A stretch of DNA of 64,000 nt from assembly GCA_947489585.1 (NCBI GenBank), contig CANLEE010000001.1:614946-678945 (forward strand), written 5' to 3'. Source of the DNA: an uncultured Psychroserpens sp. Its GTDB lineage: Bacteria > Bacteroidota > Bacteroidia > Flavobacteriales > Flavobacteriaceae. The notes beneath the pieces are model-generated. The model did not search any database. It was not told the DNA's origin and was given only the letters and a program-made list of their open reading frames with translations. Shown piece after piece: positions 1-8,433 of the stretch. How positions within the stretch are numbered: position 1 is the stretch's first letter; the number at the start of each line of letters is the position of its first letter. The translations under genes and the position numbers were made by a program.

Positions 1-40
1 CTTCAAAATTTTCTAAAGGACTTTGGTTTGAATTTTCCAT
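1..40 (-). CDS. N-terminal fragment of an unidentified gene
   Basis: The reverse strand has an ATG at 38-40 followed by 13 open codons (M-E-N-S-N-Q-S-P-L-E-N-F-E) that run off the window edge. A Bacteroidota-like -7 motif lies a few dozen bases upstream on the same strand, and the neighbouring gene at 225 is divergent, which fits a real gene start. Thirteen residues are too few to assign a family, so the function is unknown. Confidence 0.4.
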   Translation of the reverse strand, partial: MENSNQSPLENFE

Positions 41-224
41 AGATTTTAAGTTAAGTTATAATGCTAAAATAGTAAAATAGAACCTTGGGTGACAACGATT
101 TAAATAAAATTTACTACTTTACCGCTAAGTTTCTTTGCCCCAAAGCATTAGAAAAACCCAAATCAATTTTAAAAACGGTTACAGCAAAAACTGTAATTCC
201 TTTTAGAATATAATCTAATACAGT

Positions 225-743
225 ATGAAAAACCTACAATTCATTTTTATTTTAGCGTTGTCTATAATGATGTTATCATGTGATAAAGACGACAGCAATG
301 ACAATCCTCCTCTTGAAGGAACCGAATTTCAAGCAACAATTAATGGAGGGACCTTTTCTAATTATTCATTTATCATAGGAGTTTACGAAATCACCAAAGG
401 CACCAATGGAAATACCTTAAGTATTGATATTGGAGATGTAAACGGTGAACAGATTACTCTATTTTTAAATGGCACTGATGGCTTTAATAGCGGCACAGTT
501 AAACAAATGGGAAATATCGATTCAAATAACTTTGTTACTTATGCATTAATTAGACAACAAGAACCAGAAATATCTTATTTTTCATCGGTAGGCACTGTCA
601 CTATTACGAAAAATATCGCTCATCCTTCAGAAGTTGGACGTCGCTTAATTTCAGGGAGTTTTAACATTACAGCCGCTTCAATTGATGATAGCAATGAATT
701 ATCATTAACTGGATCATTCACAGAATTAGAGTATACTGAATAA
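225..743 (+). CDS. Small surface or periplasmic lipoprotein, function unknown
   Basis: The 172-residue product begins with a lipoprotein signal: a short basic start, a hydrophobic stretch at residues 4-17 and the lipobox L-S-C at 17-19. An acidic D/N-rich linker follows, typical of Bacteroidota lipoproteins. The remainder alternates polar and hydrophobic residues and looks beta-rich, ending in a G-S-F-N-I-T strand motif similar to DUF6252-like lipoproteins; I cannot assign a family firmly. A small stem-loop (about 178-195) lies in the leader. The gene stands alone and ends before a strong bidirectional terminator shared with the convergent zinc peptidase. Confidence 0.75.
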   Translation: MKNLQFIFILALSIMMLSCDKDDSNDNPPLEGTEFQATINGGTFSNYSFIIGVYEITKGTNGNTLSIDIGDVNGEQITLFLNGTDGFNSGTVKQMGNIDSNNFVTYALIRQQEPEISYFSSVGTVTITKNIAHPSEVGRRLISGSFNITAASIDDSNELSLTGSFTELEYTE

Positions 744-804
744 ATTTTAAGATATCAAGGTGGCTTGCAAATGACACACCTATTAACACATTTAACCAAT
801 AAAA

Positions 805-840
805 AAACCTTATAGCCATATTAATATGGCTATAAGGTTT
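805..840. terminator. Bidirectional intrinsic terminator
   Basis: A perfect 36-bp palindrome (16-bp stem, TTAA loop) is flanked by A runs on the left and T runs on the right. It sits between the forward lipoprotein gene ending at 743 and the reverse peptidase gene ending at 862, so it can stop transcription from both sides. Confidence 0.85.
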
Positions 841-861
841 TATCTATTTTAAAATATCACT

Positions 862-1566
862 TTAATCGCGTCCTCCAAATACTTGAAGTCCCCAATATAA
901 AAGTGATGCCAAAGCGCCAATCGCAGCAACTAAATAAGTTCTAGCCGCCCATTTCAAGGCATCTTCTGAACCTTTGTATTCTTCAGGAGTAACCATATTC
1001 TTGTTCTTTAACCAAGCCAATGCCCTATTACTTGCGTCATATTCTACAGGTAGTGTGATAAAACTAAACAACGTGGCAAATCCCATAAATACTAATCCAG
1101 CTACAGCAACCCAATACCCTAAACCAATACCAGCTGCAGCACCGAGAATTAAACCTCCAATGACTAACCATTGAGACATTCCAGACGTGACACTTACTAT
1201 TGGTACTAAAGCCGAACGCATCCCTAAAGCGCTATACGCTTGTGCATGTTGAACTGCGTGACCTACTTCATGAGCTGCCACTGCAGCTGCTGCTGCATTA
1301 CGCTGATTATACACAGCTTCACTTAAATTTACGGTTTTATTTTTTGGATTGTAATGATCTGTTAACTGACCAGCAACAGAAATCACTTCTACATCAAAAA
1401 TACCATTATCAGCAAGCATTTTTTCGGCGATTTCTCTTCCGCTCATGCCATTGCGTAATTGTACCTTAGAGTACTGAGCAAATTTTCGTTTTAATTGACT
1501 ACTTACTAACCAACTCACCAAAGCTATGGCGCCAATTAATACGTAGTATCCCATCATTCCATTCAT
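862..1566 (-). CDS. YugP-family membrane zinc metallopeptidase
   Basis: The 234-residue protein matches the neutral zinc metallopeptidase family (YugP, Pfam Zn_peptidase_2). The metal-binding H-E-V-G-H motif is at residues 99-103 within an Ala-rich helix. Membrane segments are predicted at about 5-23, 125-175 (two spans) and 205-230, so the enzyme is an integral membrane protein. Family length is usually 225-235 residues, so this one looks complete. Its substrate is not established in the family. It is a single gene facing the terminator at 805-840, with 74 bp separating it from the gene upstream. Confidence 0.9.
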   Translation of the reverse strand: MNGMMGYYVLIGAIALVSWLVSSQLKRKFAQYSKVQLRNGMSGREIAEKMLADNGIFDVEVISVAGQLTDHYNPKNKTVNLSEAVYNQRNAAAAAVAAHEVGHAVQHAQAYSALGMRSALVPIVSVTSGMSQWLVIGGLILGAAAGIGLGYWVAVAGLVFMGFATLFSFITLPVEYDASNRALAWLKNKNMVTPEEYKGSEDALKWAARTYLVAAIGALASLLYWGLQVFGGRD

Positions 1567-1640
1567 AATTTTTAAATTAAAATTGTTACGATATGAATAT
1601 CAAAAAGTGAGCCAATATGTAGATAGGAAATTTTGTCAGG

Positions 1641-1994
1641 TTAGGGTTTCAAAAGCACAACTTTGGCTACGACACCATCTTCAAAAATGACAAGAAGGTG
1701 TTCCTCCTTAGATTTAGAAAAACTTGGGCCTTTACCTAATCTGTAGCTGATATTGTGTCTTCCTTTAAGATTCGATGCATCAGGTTGTCCTAAGATTGAA
1801 ATAACATCTGGTTGGGTTTTACCAATAAGTAACTTACTATCAATAAGATCATCTGCTATTTTGTAGCGAATTGATGGACTATCATTCCAAGCCGATTGTT
1901 CAAACCGCTCTTCTATAGCCCAAATTAGTAACGAACTAATAATAGCAGCTACAAAAAAGAATAGCAGTACTTTATCAAGCTTTTTAACGGTCAA
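1641..1994 (-). CDS. Membrane-anchored BamE/SmpA-like small protein
   Basis: This is a 117-residue protein with one N-terminal membrane anchor (about 9-27) and an extracytoplasmic domain. The segment I-G-K-T-Q-P-D-V-I-S-I-L-G-Q-P-D resembles the start of the BamE/OmlA fold, in which a short helix precedes a beta-hairpin. The resemblance is by pattern only, so BamE-like is an inference. It follows the DUF6370 gene by 5 bp on the same strand and is probably co-transcribed with it and perhaps with leuS. Confidence 0.65.
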   Translation of the reverse strand: MTVKKLDKVLLFFFVAAIISSLLIWAIEERFEQSAWNDSPSIRYKIADDLIDSKLLIGKTQPDVISILGQPDASNLKGRHNISYRLGKGPSFSKSKEEHLLVIFEDGVVAKVVLLKP

Positions 1995-1999
1995 CAGAT

Positions 2000-2305
2000 T
2001 TAATCTTTGAGTTCTACAGTTTGTATTTTAAAACGATCATCAACAATATCTCCAGAGATTTCAGCAGTTCTAATCACTTCACAAAATCCGGTGGTCTTAT
2101 CATGCGCATCACCAAAATCATCAATATTGGCGCCATCTACAAAATAGGCTTTATCATCTATACGAACAGCCAAGTCACAGCCTTCTTGAGACGTCATTCC
2201 AAATTGGCATTGCCCACAAGATAGTTCAACTGTTTGCTTTTCAGAGTTTGAATTTGCACAAGAAAACCCAAAAACAACAATGAAAATAAATGCTAGTTTC
2301 TTCAT
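2000..2305 (-). CDS. Cys-rich small lipoprotein, DUF6370-like
   Basis: The 101-residue product has a lipoprotein signal ending F-S-C-A (lipobox Cys16). The mature part has C-G-Q-C-Q-F-G-M, then G-C and F-C, giving four Cys that could bind a metal or form disulfides. The layout matches the Bacteroidota DUF6370 family as I know it; the function is undescribed. It lies 14 bp behind leuS and 5 bp before the BamE-like gene, so it probably belongs to the leuS transcript. Confidence 0.7.
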   Translation of the reverse strand: MKKLAFIFIVVFGFSCANSNSEKQTVELSCGQCQFGMTSQEGCDLAVRIDDKAYFVDGANIDDFGDAHDKTTGFCEVIRTAEISGDIVDDRFKIQTVELKD

Positions 2306-2319
2306 AATTTCGTTATTAG

Positions 2320-5300
2320 TTAGCCTACAATATTCACAATTTTACCAGGAACAACAATCACTTTCTTAGGTGTACGTCCATCCAATTGCGCTATAGTTTT
2401 TTCATGAGCCATGACGGTTTTTTCAATCTCGTCTTTGTTCATATCCAATGGTAATTCTAAAGTAAAACGCATTTTACCATTAAATGAAATTGGATAATTC
2501 TTGCTGCTTTCAACGAGATGCTTCTCTTCAAACTTTGGAAATGGTGCTGTCGAGATGGATTGGTCATTTCCTAGTCTACTCCATAATTCTTCAGCAATAT
2601 GAGGTGCATAAGGTGATAGTAATATCAAAAACGGCTCTAAAATCGATTTACTTGTACATTTTTGAGCAGTGAGCTCATTTGAGGCTATCATAAATGTAGA
2701 CACAGATGTATTGAACGAGAAGTTCTCAATATCTTCTTCTACTTTTTTGATGGTTTTATGTAGCGTCTTTAAATTGTCTTTTGAAGGTTCAGCGGCATTG
2801 ACTTTTAAACCCTTATCATCCACATACAATTTCCATAGTTTTTTAAGAAAACCATGCACACCAGTAATCCCAGCAGTATTCCAAGGTTTGGCTTGTTCTA
2901 ATGGACCAAGAAACATTTCATAGAGACGTAAGCTATCTGCACCATATTGTTCGCAAATCGCGTCTGGATTGACGACATTGTATTTGGACTTGGACATTTT
3001 TTCGACTTCGCGAGATACTTTAAAAGTTCCTGTATCCTCTAGAATGAATTCTGCATCTTTAAATTCTTCTCTCCAATTTTTAAAGGCTTCAATATCTAAT
3101 TCATCTGAAGCATTTACAAATGATACGTCTGTATGAATTTTTGAGGTTCCAAAAAGGTCTGCTATACATGGAAAACCATTATTTAATTCACTATATGCTT
3201 TTTCAATTCTTGATTTCTCATCAATAGATAAGCCTTCAACTTCTATTCTTTTTGCCACGGATTCCGAAACAAAAAATAATGGAAAAACATCATTATTTAA
3301 TTCAATATCAATTAAATAATCAATATTCAACCTATAAACAAAAGCACTCGTGCCCAAAATCATCCCTTGGTTAATCAGCTTCTTAAAGGGTTCTTCAACA
3401 CCAACAAAACCTCTATCTTTCATAAACTTCACCCAAAAACGTGAGTAGAGTAAATGTCCTGTGGCATGTTCGCTTCCACCAATATATAAATCTACATTTT
3501 CCCAATAGTTAAGCGCCTCTTCACTTGCAAATACCTCATCACGCATGGCGTCTTCCATATATCTAAAGAAATACCATGAGCTTCCGGCCCATCCTGGCAT
3601 GGTGTTGAGTTCTAAAGGAAAAACACTCTCATTGTCAATCAACTCATTTGAAACTACTTCAGCCTTGAGACTGTCCCAAGCCCAAACATCGGCACGACCT
3701 AAAGGTGGTTCGCCTTCTTCGGTAGGTAAATACTTCTCTACTTCTGGTAGTACAATTGGTAAGTGCTGCTTGTCAATCATTTGCGGCTTTCCATTCACAT
3801 AATACACAGGAAATGGTTCGCCCCAATAACGTTGACGTGAAAATACCGCATCACGCAATCTATAGTTGGTTTTGCCTTCACCTTGCCCCAATTGCTCTAA
3901 TTCGTAAATCGCGCGCTTGGTTGCTTTCTTGTAGTTCATCCCATTTAGGAAATCACTATTAGCTATAATGGTTTTTTCTTTATCTGAAAATGCGTCTTCG
4001 GAAATATCAACGCCTTCAAAAATGTTCGGAATTGGAATATTAAAATGTTTAGCAAAATCATAATCACGTTGATCACCACAAGGGACTGACATCACAGCGC
4101 CTGTTCCGTAACCCGCTAAAACGTAATCTCCAATCCAGATTGGAATGGGTTCTTTTGTGAATGGATGCTCAGCATAGGCACCTGTAAACGCTCCCGAAAT
4201 GGTTTTAACATCAGCCATACGATCACGTTCACTACGTTTGGCTGTTGCTTCAATATACGCCTCTACATCTGCTTGTTGTTCGGTTGTTGTAATTTTTGAC
4301 ACCAAATCGTGCTCTGGCGCTAAGGTCATGAACGACGCTCCAAAAATAGTATCAGGTCTGGTTGTGAAAACTTCAATTTGATAAGGGTGAGATTCCGAAA
4401 CGAGTTCGGAATGACGTTGAGTCTCGTCATGCTGAACTTGTTTCAGCATCTCACTCGTCATTTTCACATTGAACGTTACCGAAGCACCAACTGATTTTCC
4501 AATCCAATTACGCTGACTTTCTTTAAGTGAGTCTGTCCAATCTATGGTATCTAGACCTTGCAATAAACGCTCAGCATATGCCGAAATTCGCATACTCCAT
4601 TGCGTCATTTTCTTTCTAATTACAGGATGACCACCGCGTTCAGAAACGCCATTTACGATTTCATCATTGGCCAAAACCGTTCCCAATGCAGGACACCAAT
4701 TCACTTCTGTTTCGGCTAAATACGTCAATCTGTATTGTAATAAAATATCTTGTTGTTGCTCAGAAGACATGGCATTCCATTCTTCAGCAGTGAACAAGGC
4801 AACATCATCATCACAAGCTGGATTGACACCTGAATTACCTTCCTCAGAAAATACTTTTTCTAATTCTGAAATAGGAAAAGCACGTTGATGGTTCTTACAA
4901 TACCAAGATTCGAATAGTTGGATAAAAATCCATTGTGTCCATTTGTAATATTCAGGATTACTCGTACGTACTTCTCTGCTCCAATCAAATGAGAAACCGA
5001 TTTGATCTAACTGACGACGATAGGTTGTAATATTAGTTTCGGTTGTAATGGCTGGATGTTGACCCGTTTGAATCGCATACTGCTCTGCTGGCAAACCAAA
5101 ACTATCATAACCTTGAGGATGCAATACATTAAACCCTTTATGGCGTTTGTAACGTGCATAGATATCACTCGCAATATAACCTAAGGGATGACCAACATGC
5201 AGACCGGCTCCACTAGGATAAGGGAACATATCTAACACATAATATTTAGGCTTGTCACTGCTGTTTACAGCGTTAAATGTTTGGTTGTCTGCCCAATATT

Positions 5301-5340
5301 TTTGCCATCTGGCTTCTATCTCGTTAAAATGATAACTCAT
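2320..5340 (-). CDS. leuS: Leucyl-tRNA synthetase
   Basis: This class I synthetase charges tRNA-Leu. The HIGH-type motif (H-V-G-H, after P-Y-P-S-G-A-G-L) is near residue 50 and K-M-S-K-S is at about 781-785. The editing (CP1) domain contains T-T-R-P-D-T-I-F. At 1006 residues it is longer than most bacterial LeuRS. Part of the excess is a 23-residue in-frame palindromic repeat at about 296-318, immediately before the conserved editing-domain T-T-R-P-D motif. Another part is an expanded loop at about 665-725 before K-M-S-K-S. The reading frame is intact, so the enzyme is presumably functional. The promoter and an unusual Shine-Dalgarno sequence lie just upstream. Confidence 0.97.
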   Translation of the reverse strand: MSYHFNEIEARWQKYWADNQTFNAVNSSDKPKYYVLDMFPYPSGAGLHVGHPLGYIASDIYARYKRHKGFNVLHPQGYDSFGLPAEQYAIQTGQHPAITTETNITTYRRQLDQIGFSFDWSREVRTSNPEYYKWTQWIFIQLFESWYCKNHQRAFPISELEKVFSEEGNSGVNPACDDDVALFTAEEWNAMSSEQQQDILLQYRLTYLAETEVNWCPALGTVLANDEIVNGVSERGGHPVIRKKMTQWSMRISAYAERLLQGLDTIDWTDSLKESQRNWIGKSVGASVTFNVKMTSEMLKQVQHDETQRHSELVSESHPYQIEVFTTRPDTIFGASFMTLAPEHDLVSKITTTEQQADVEAYIEATAKRSERDRMADVKTISGAFTGAYAEHPFTKEPIPIWIGDYVLAGYGTGAVMSVPCGDQRDYDFAKHFNIPIPNIFEGVDISEDAFSDKEKTIIANSDFLNGMNYKKATKRAIYELEQLGQGEGKTNYRLRDAVFSRQRYWGEPFPVYYVNGKPQMIDKQHLPIVLPEVEKYLPTEEGEPPLGRADVWAWDSLKAEVVSNELIDNESVFPLELNTMPGWAGSSWYFFRYMEDAMRDEVFASEEALNYWENVDLYIGGSEHATGHLLYSRFWVKFMKDRGFVGVEEPFKKLINQGMILGTSAFVYRLNIDYLIDIELNNDVFPLFFVSESVAKRIEVEGLSIDEKSRIEKAYSELNNGFPCIADLFGTSKIHTDVSFVNASDELDIEAFKNWREEFKDAEFILEDTGTFKVSREVEKMSKSKYNVVNPDAICEQYGADSLRLYEMFLGPLEQAKPWNTAGITGVHGFLKKLWKLYVDDKGLKVNAAEPSKDNLKTLHKTIKKVEEDIENFSFNTSVSTFMIASNELTAQKCTSKSILEPFLILLSPYAPHIAEELWSRLGNDQSISTAPFPKFEEKHLVESSKNYPISFNGKMRFTLELPLDMNKDEIEKTVMAHEKTIAQLDGRTPKKVIVVPGKIVNIVG
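4387..4454. repeat. Palindromic repeat inserted in leuS (family A)
   Basis: This 68-bp element has outer arms GTGAGAT/ATCTCAC and two internal hairpins (ATTCCGAAAC/GTTCGGAAT and ATGCTGAAC/GTTTCAGCAT). Read on the coding strand it encodes M-L-K-Q-V-Q-H-D and S-E-L-V-S-E-S, a peptide signature I recognise from dispersed palindromic repeats in many bacterial genomes. It is in frame with leuS. Related half-units occur at 18215-18234 and 27580-27609. Confidence 0.85.
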
Positions 5341-5344
5341 AGTT

Positions 5345-5351
5345 TCTCCTC
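5345..5351 (-). promoter_or_regulatory. Shine-Dalgarno sequence of leuS
   Basis: The coding strand reads GAGGAGA followed by four bases and the leuS ATG. Genes in this phylum normally lack such a site because the anti-SD of the 16S rRNA is sequestered on the ribosome. Its presence here is unusual and also supports the chosen start codon. Confidence 0.6.
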
Positions 5352-5363
5352 GAATTTAGACCG

Positions 5364-5371
5364 CAAATTTA
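5364..5371 (-). promoter_or_regulatory. leuS promoter -7 box
   Basis: TAAATTTG on the reverse strand matches the Bacteroidota -7 consensus TAnnTTTG, 23 bp upstream of the leuS ATG. No clear -33 element is visible. Confidence 0.55.
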
Positions 5372-5462
5372 AAGGTATTACAACACAATTAAAAGTTTAA
5401 GCGTTGTAAACCTTATACAAACAAATTGTTTTTTATTTTTACAGCATTAATCCTAGACTTTT

Positions 5463-6341
5463 ATGAGTACTTCTTTTGACAGATATCAAAAACGAAAATT
5501 AATTTCTTCATACTTTTCCGTAGTGATTAGTATCGCTTTGGTATTATTTTTATTAGGCTCATTAGGCTTATTGGTATTGAATGCAAAAAAAGTAGCAGAT
5601 CATTTTAGAGAGCAGGTCGTTGTGACTATTTATCTTAATGATTCGGCTAAAGATGTTGAAGTGAAGCAGCTTCAAAATAGTTTAGCGATGGCCGACTATA
5701 CAAAAGAAGCAAAATACGTATCTAAAGAAGAGGCGGCTCAAATTGTAAAATCAGACATTGGTGAAGATTTTATGGAGTTTTTAGGTGCTAACCCATTACA
5801 GAACTCAATAGACATCTATCTTAAAGCCGATTATGTTACCAACGAAACTTTAGATGGTATCACCGCCGAACTAGCAAACAAAGCGTTTATTGAAGATATT
5901 AAATACGATAATGATCTTGTAGAAATCATGAATAATAACGTGAAAAAAATCACATTTTGGGTACTTATTTTAAGTGCACTATTCACTTTAATTGCTGTAT
6001 TGCTCATCAACAGTTCTATTAGATTGGCTGTATACTCTAAACGTTTTATCATTAAAACCATGCAAATGGTTGGAGCAACCAAACGCTTTATTAGAAAACC
6101 TTTTGTATTTAAAAGTATTCAATTAGGAATCATAGGTGCTATTGTTGCGCTTATTGGAATGGCAATAGTATTATTCTACCTCAATAAAACGTTTCCAGAG
6201 CTCGAACTCCTACAAAAACCAATACTAATTGGTGCTTTATTTGTTGGCATCTTTCTCCTCGGAATACTTATTACATGGATTAGTACATTTATTGCTACAC
6301 AACGCTTCTTAAATTTGAAGACTGATCAATTGTATTATTAA
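5463..6341 (+). CDS. ftsX: Cell division protein FtsX
   Basis: The 292-residue integral membrane protein has the FtsX layout: a short cytoplasmic N-terminus, TM1 at about 20-42, a periplasmic domain at 43-155, then three more spans at about 160-185, 215-240 and 255-280 with a C-terminal FtsX/MacB permease fold. With the ATPase FtsE it regulates peptidoglycan hydrolases at the septum. FtsE is not adjacent, which is normal in Flavobacteriia. It starts an envelope gene block; the next ORF overlaps its stop codon by one base (TAATG), indicating translational coupling. Confidence 0.93.
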   Translation: MSTSFDRYQKRKLISSYFSVVISIALVLFLLGSLGLLVLNAKKVADHFREQVVVTIYLNDSAKDVEVKQLQNSLAMADYTKEAKYVSKEEAAQIVKSDIGEDFMEFLGANPLQNSIDIYLKADYVTNETLDGITAELANKAFIEDIKYDNDLVEIMNNNVKKITFWVLILSALFTLIAVLLINSSIRLAVYSKRFIIKTMQMVGATKRFIRKPFVFKSIQLGIIGAIVALIGMAIVLFYLNKTFPELELLQKPILIGALFVGIFLLGILITWISTFIATQRFLNLKTDQLYY

Positions 6342-6904
6342 TGGATAAAGACTTCTTCAAAAGAGTATTAAAATTTGCCATAGCACTTCTGGTCATTATT
6401 TTCCTAAACTCTAATTACGCTAAAGCACTTCTTTTTAATTACGATGACATAAAAGAATTTGACCTCAACCTCAAACAATTGGTGTATGTCTTTATAGTGA
6501 CTACCCTTATAGCATCAATTATTATTTATAGAATTTCTAGTGAAAAAGACAACCTTATTAGAGTGCTTAAAAGTTTTTCATACAGTGTGTTTGTTGCCAT
6601 GGCTCTTACAGTCTTAACGGATATATTAGATAATTCATTTGTATTTCATGTGAATAGAATGTATACCAAAAAAACAGAAGTAAAAGCCTATAGAGTAACT
6701 TATATAAACGACATTGATGATTTACAAACAGTAACTCTAAAATTAAATGACAATAAGAACGGTTTTACTGTTTTTAATAAGTTTATTACCGAAGATGCGA
6801 TGAAGTTATCTGAACGAAATGTGGTTTTCTTAGAAACTGGCATCGGTTTATTTGATAGACCTTTTTTATTTAGTGGCAAGTTAAAACCTCGCAAAATATA
6901 CTAA
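6341..6904 (+). CDS. Membrane protein of unknown function coupled to ftsX
   Basis: The 187-residue product has three likely membrane spans (about 9-26, 46-64 and 78-97) followed by a soluble C-terminal domain of about 80 residues. The ATG overlaps the ftsX stop codon, so translation is probably coupled. I do not recognise a family. The gene is inserted between ftsX and the DUF3098 gene that commonly follows it in flavobacteria. Position suggests an envelope role; no motif supports a more specific claim. Confidence 0.7.
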   Translation: MDKDFFKRVLKFAIALLVIIFLNSNYAKALLFNYDDIKEFDLNLKQLVYVFIVTTLIASIIIYRISSEKDNLIRVLKSFSYSVFVAMALTVLTDILDNSFVFHVNRMYTKKTEVKAYRVTYINDIDDLQTVTLKLNDNKNGFTVFNKFITEDAMKLSERNVVFLETGIGLFDRPFLFSGKLKPRKIY

Positions 6905-6950
6905 ACTGTACCTCTTTTCGTTTTAATTCTATCAACCATTCATACTAGCC

Positions 6951-7292
6951 ATGAAAAAACGAACACCTTTTTTTGTCCTAGCCATTTCTACCATAACCTT
7001 AGTATTTCAGTCATGTATAATTAATAATCCGAAACCCGAAGACTGCGCTATAGAAATTGAAAAAATCATTAGCATTAAAGAAGGAACGTCCTTCGATATT
7101 GTTTTTAGTGATACCCATGGCGATCACTATTATATTAATCGAGGATTAGAACGCGGATTAAATTTAGATTCTCTTAACGCAAAAGTTTTAAATAAAACTG
7201 TTACTTTGCACTTACCAAAATTATTTTATGGTACCTCAGAGCATATTGCACAACTAGCCGTAGACGATGAGATCATATTTACAGAGTTTTAA
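6951..7292 (+). CDS. Small lipoprotein, function unknown
   Basis: The 113-residue protein has a basic N-terminus, a hydrophobic segment and lipobox F-Q-S-C with the lipidated Cys at 22. The mature domain of about 90 residues is acidic and has no motif I recognise. It sits 46 bp after the preceding membrane protein gene and 5 bp before the DUF3098 gene, so it is part of the ftsX-uppP-truB block. The start is supported by the well-formed signal peptide. Confidence 0.7.
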   Translation: MKKRTPFFVLAISTITLVFQSCIINNPKPEDCAIEIEKIISIKEGTSFDIVFSDTHGDHYYINRGLERGLNLDSLNAKVLNKTVTLHLPKLFYGTSEHIAQLAVDDEIIFTEF

Positions 7293-7297
7293 GTATT

Positions 7298-7561
7298 ATG
7301 GGAGAACAAAAACGTAAAGACACAGCCAAAGGCGAATTTATCTTCGGAAAGAAAAACTATAAGTTCATGCTTATCGGTTTAGCATGTATTGTTCTTGGTT
7401 TTATTTTAATGTCTGGTGGCGGAAGCGATGATCCAAATGTTTTTGATGAAAGCATCTTTAATTTTAGACGCATCCGTTTGGCACCAACCTTAGTGCTTAT
7501 TGGTTTTGGTCTTCAGGTATATGCCATTTTATTGAACCCAAATAAAGGTTCAAAATCATAA
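7298..7561 (+). CDS. DUF3098 family membrane protein
   Basis: The 87-residue protein has the F-I-F-G-K-K-N-Y-K motif and two membrane spans (about 24-41 and 62-80), the DUF3098 layout. In flavobacteria this gene regularly sits between ftsX and uppP, as here. The function is unknown; its conserved place with cell-division and undecaprenyl-phosphate recycling genes suggests a cell-wall role. Confidence 0.88.
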   Translation: MGEQKRKDTAKGEFIFGKKNYKFMLIGLACIVLGFILMSGGGSDDPNVFDESIFNFRRIRLAPTLVLIGFGLQVYAILLNPNKGSKS

Positions 7562-7620
7562 ATAGAACATCACCTTAAACAAATTCTGATGCTTTTTATC
7601 AATTGATACGTCTATTTTGA

Positions 7621-7628
7621 TATTTTTG
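7621..7628 (+). promoter_or_regulatory. uppP promoter -7 box, apparently leaderless
   Basis: TATTTTTG matches the Bacteroidota -7 consensus and ends only four bases (CCTC) before the uppP ATG at 7633. The transcription start would fall at or near the A of the start codon. glyS has the same box with the same spacing at 35197-35204. Confidence 0.55.
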
Positions 7629-7632
7629 CCTC

Positions 7633-8430
7633 ATGGATATTATCGATTCAATTGTATTAGGAATTATTCAAGGACTTACCGAGTTTTTACCTGTCTCATC
7701 TAGTGGGCATTTAGAATTGGGGAAAGCTATTCTTGGTGATAATTCGGTACCAAAAGAAAGTTTATTATTTACTGTAGTCTTACACTTTGCAACCGCTTTA
7801 AGCACGATTGTGGTCTTTAGAAAAGACATTCTAGACCTTATCAAAGGCATCTTAAAATTTGAATGGAATGAAGATTTGCAATTTGCATCTAAAATTGCTT
7901 TATCCATGCTTCCTGCCGTTGTTGTTGGTCTCTTTTTTGAAGAACAACTAGAGCAGCTCTTTGGTGGAAATATTTTACTAGTAGGTTGTATGTTAATCGT
8001 AACTGCTGTATTATTATTCTTTGCAGATAGAGCGAAAGACACAAATAAAAAAGTAAGCTTTTCTAATGCATTTGTAATTGGTATTTCTCAAGCTATAGCT
8101 ATGCTTCCTGGAATTTCACGTTCCGGAGCAACCATTTCAACTTCAGTATTATTAGGAAATGACAAAACCAAAGCGGCTCGATTTTCATTTTTAATGGTTG
8201 TGCCTTTGATTTTTGGAAAAATTGCCAAAGATATATTAAGTGGTGATATTGCTTATGAAAGCACCAACTTTGTAAATTTAGGTATTGGATTTATCGCTGC
8301 ATTTATTGCTGGATTATTTGCCTGTACTTGGATGATCGCTTTAGTTAAAAAAAGTAAACTCTCGTACTTTGCCATTTACTGTGCTGTTGTTGGGGTTACT
8401 GCAATCATTTTTGTCTTATTAAACGCCTAA
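7633..8430 (+). CDS. uppP: Undecaprenyl-diphosphatase
   Basis: The 265-residue polytopic enzyme (BacA/UppP family) dephosphorylates undecaprenyl pyrophosphate to recycle the lipid carrier for peptidoglycan and O-antigen synthesis. The two signature regions are present: E-F-L-P-V-S-S-S-G-H at residues 17-26 and P-G-I-S-R-S-G at 159-165, which carry the catalytic Glu, Ser, His and Arg positions. Length matches the family. truB follows after 3 bp. Confidence 0.97.
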   Translation: MDIIDSIVLGIIQGLTEFLPVSSSGHLELGKAILGDNSVPKESLLFTVVLHFATALSTIVVFRKDILDLIKGILKFEWNEDLQFASKIALSMLPAVVVGLFFEEQLEQLFGGNILLVGCMLIVTAVLLFFADRAKDTNKKVSFSNAFVIGISQAIAMLPGISRSGATISTSVLLGNDKTKAARFSFLMVVPLIFGKIAKDILSGDIAYESTNFVNLGIGFIAAFIAGLFACTWMIALVKKSKLSYFAIYCAVVGVTAIIFVLLNA

Positions 8431-8433
8431 CAT

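Noticed and set aside
7668..8042. 124-codon reverse ORF within uppP
   Set aside because: uppP motifs on the forward strand are unambiguous; the reverse frame is a shadow.
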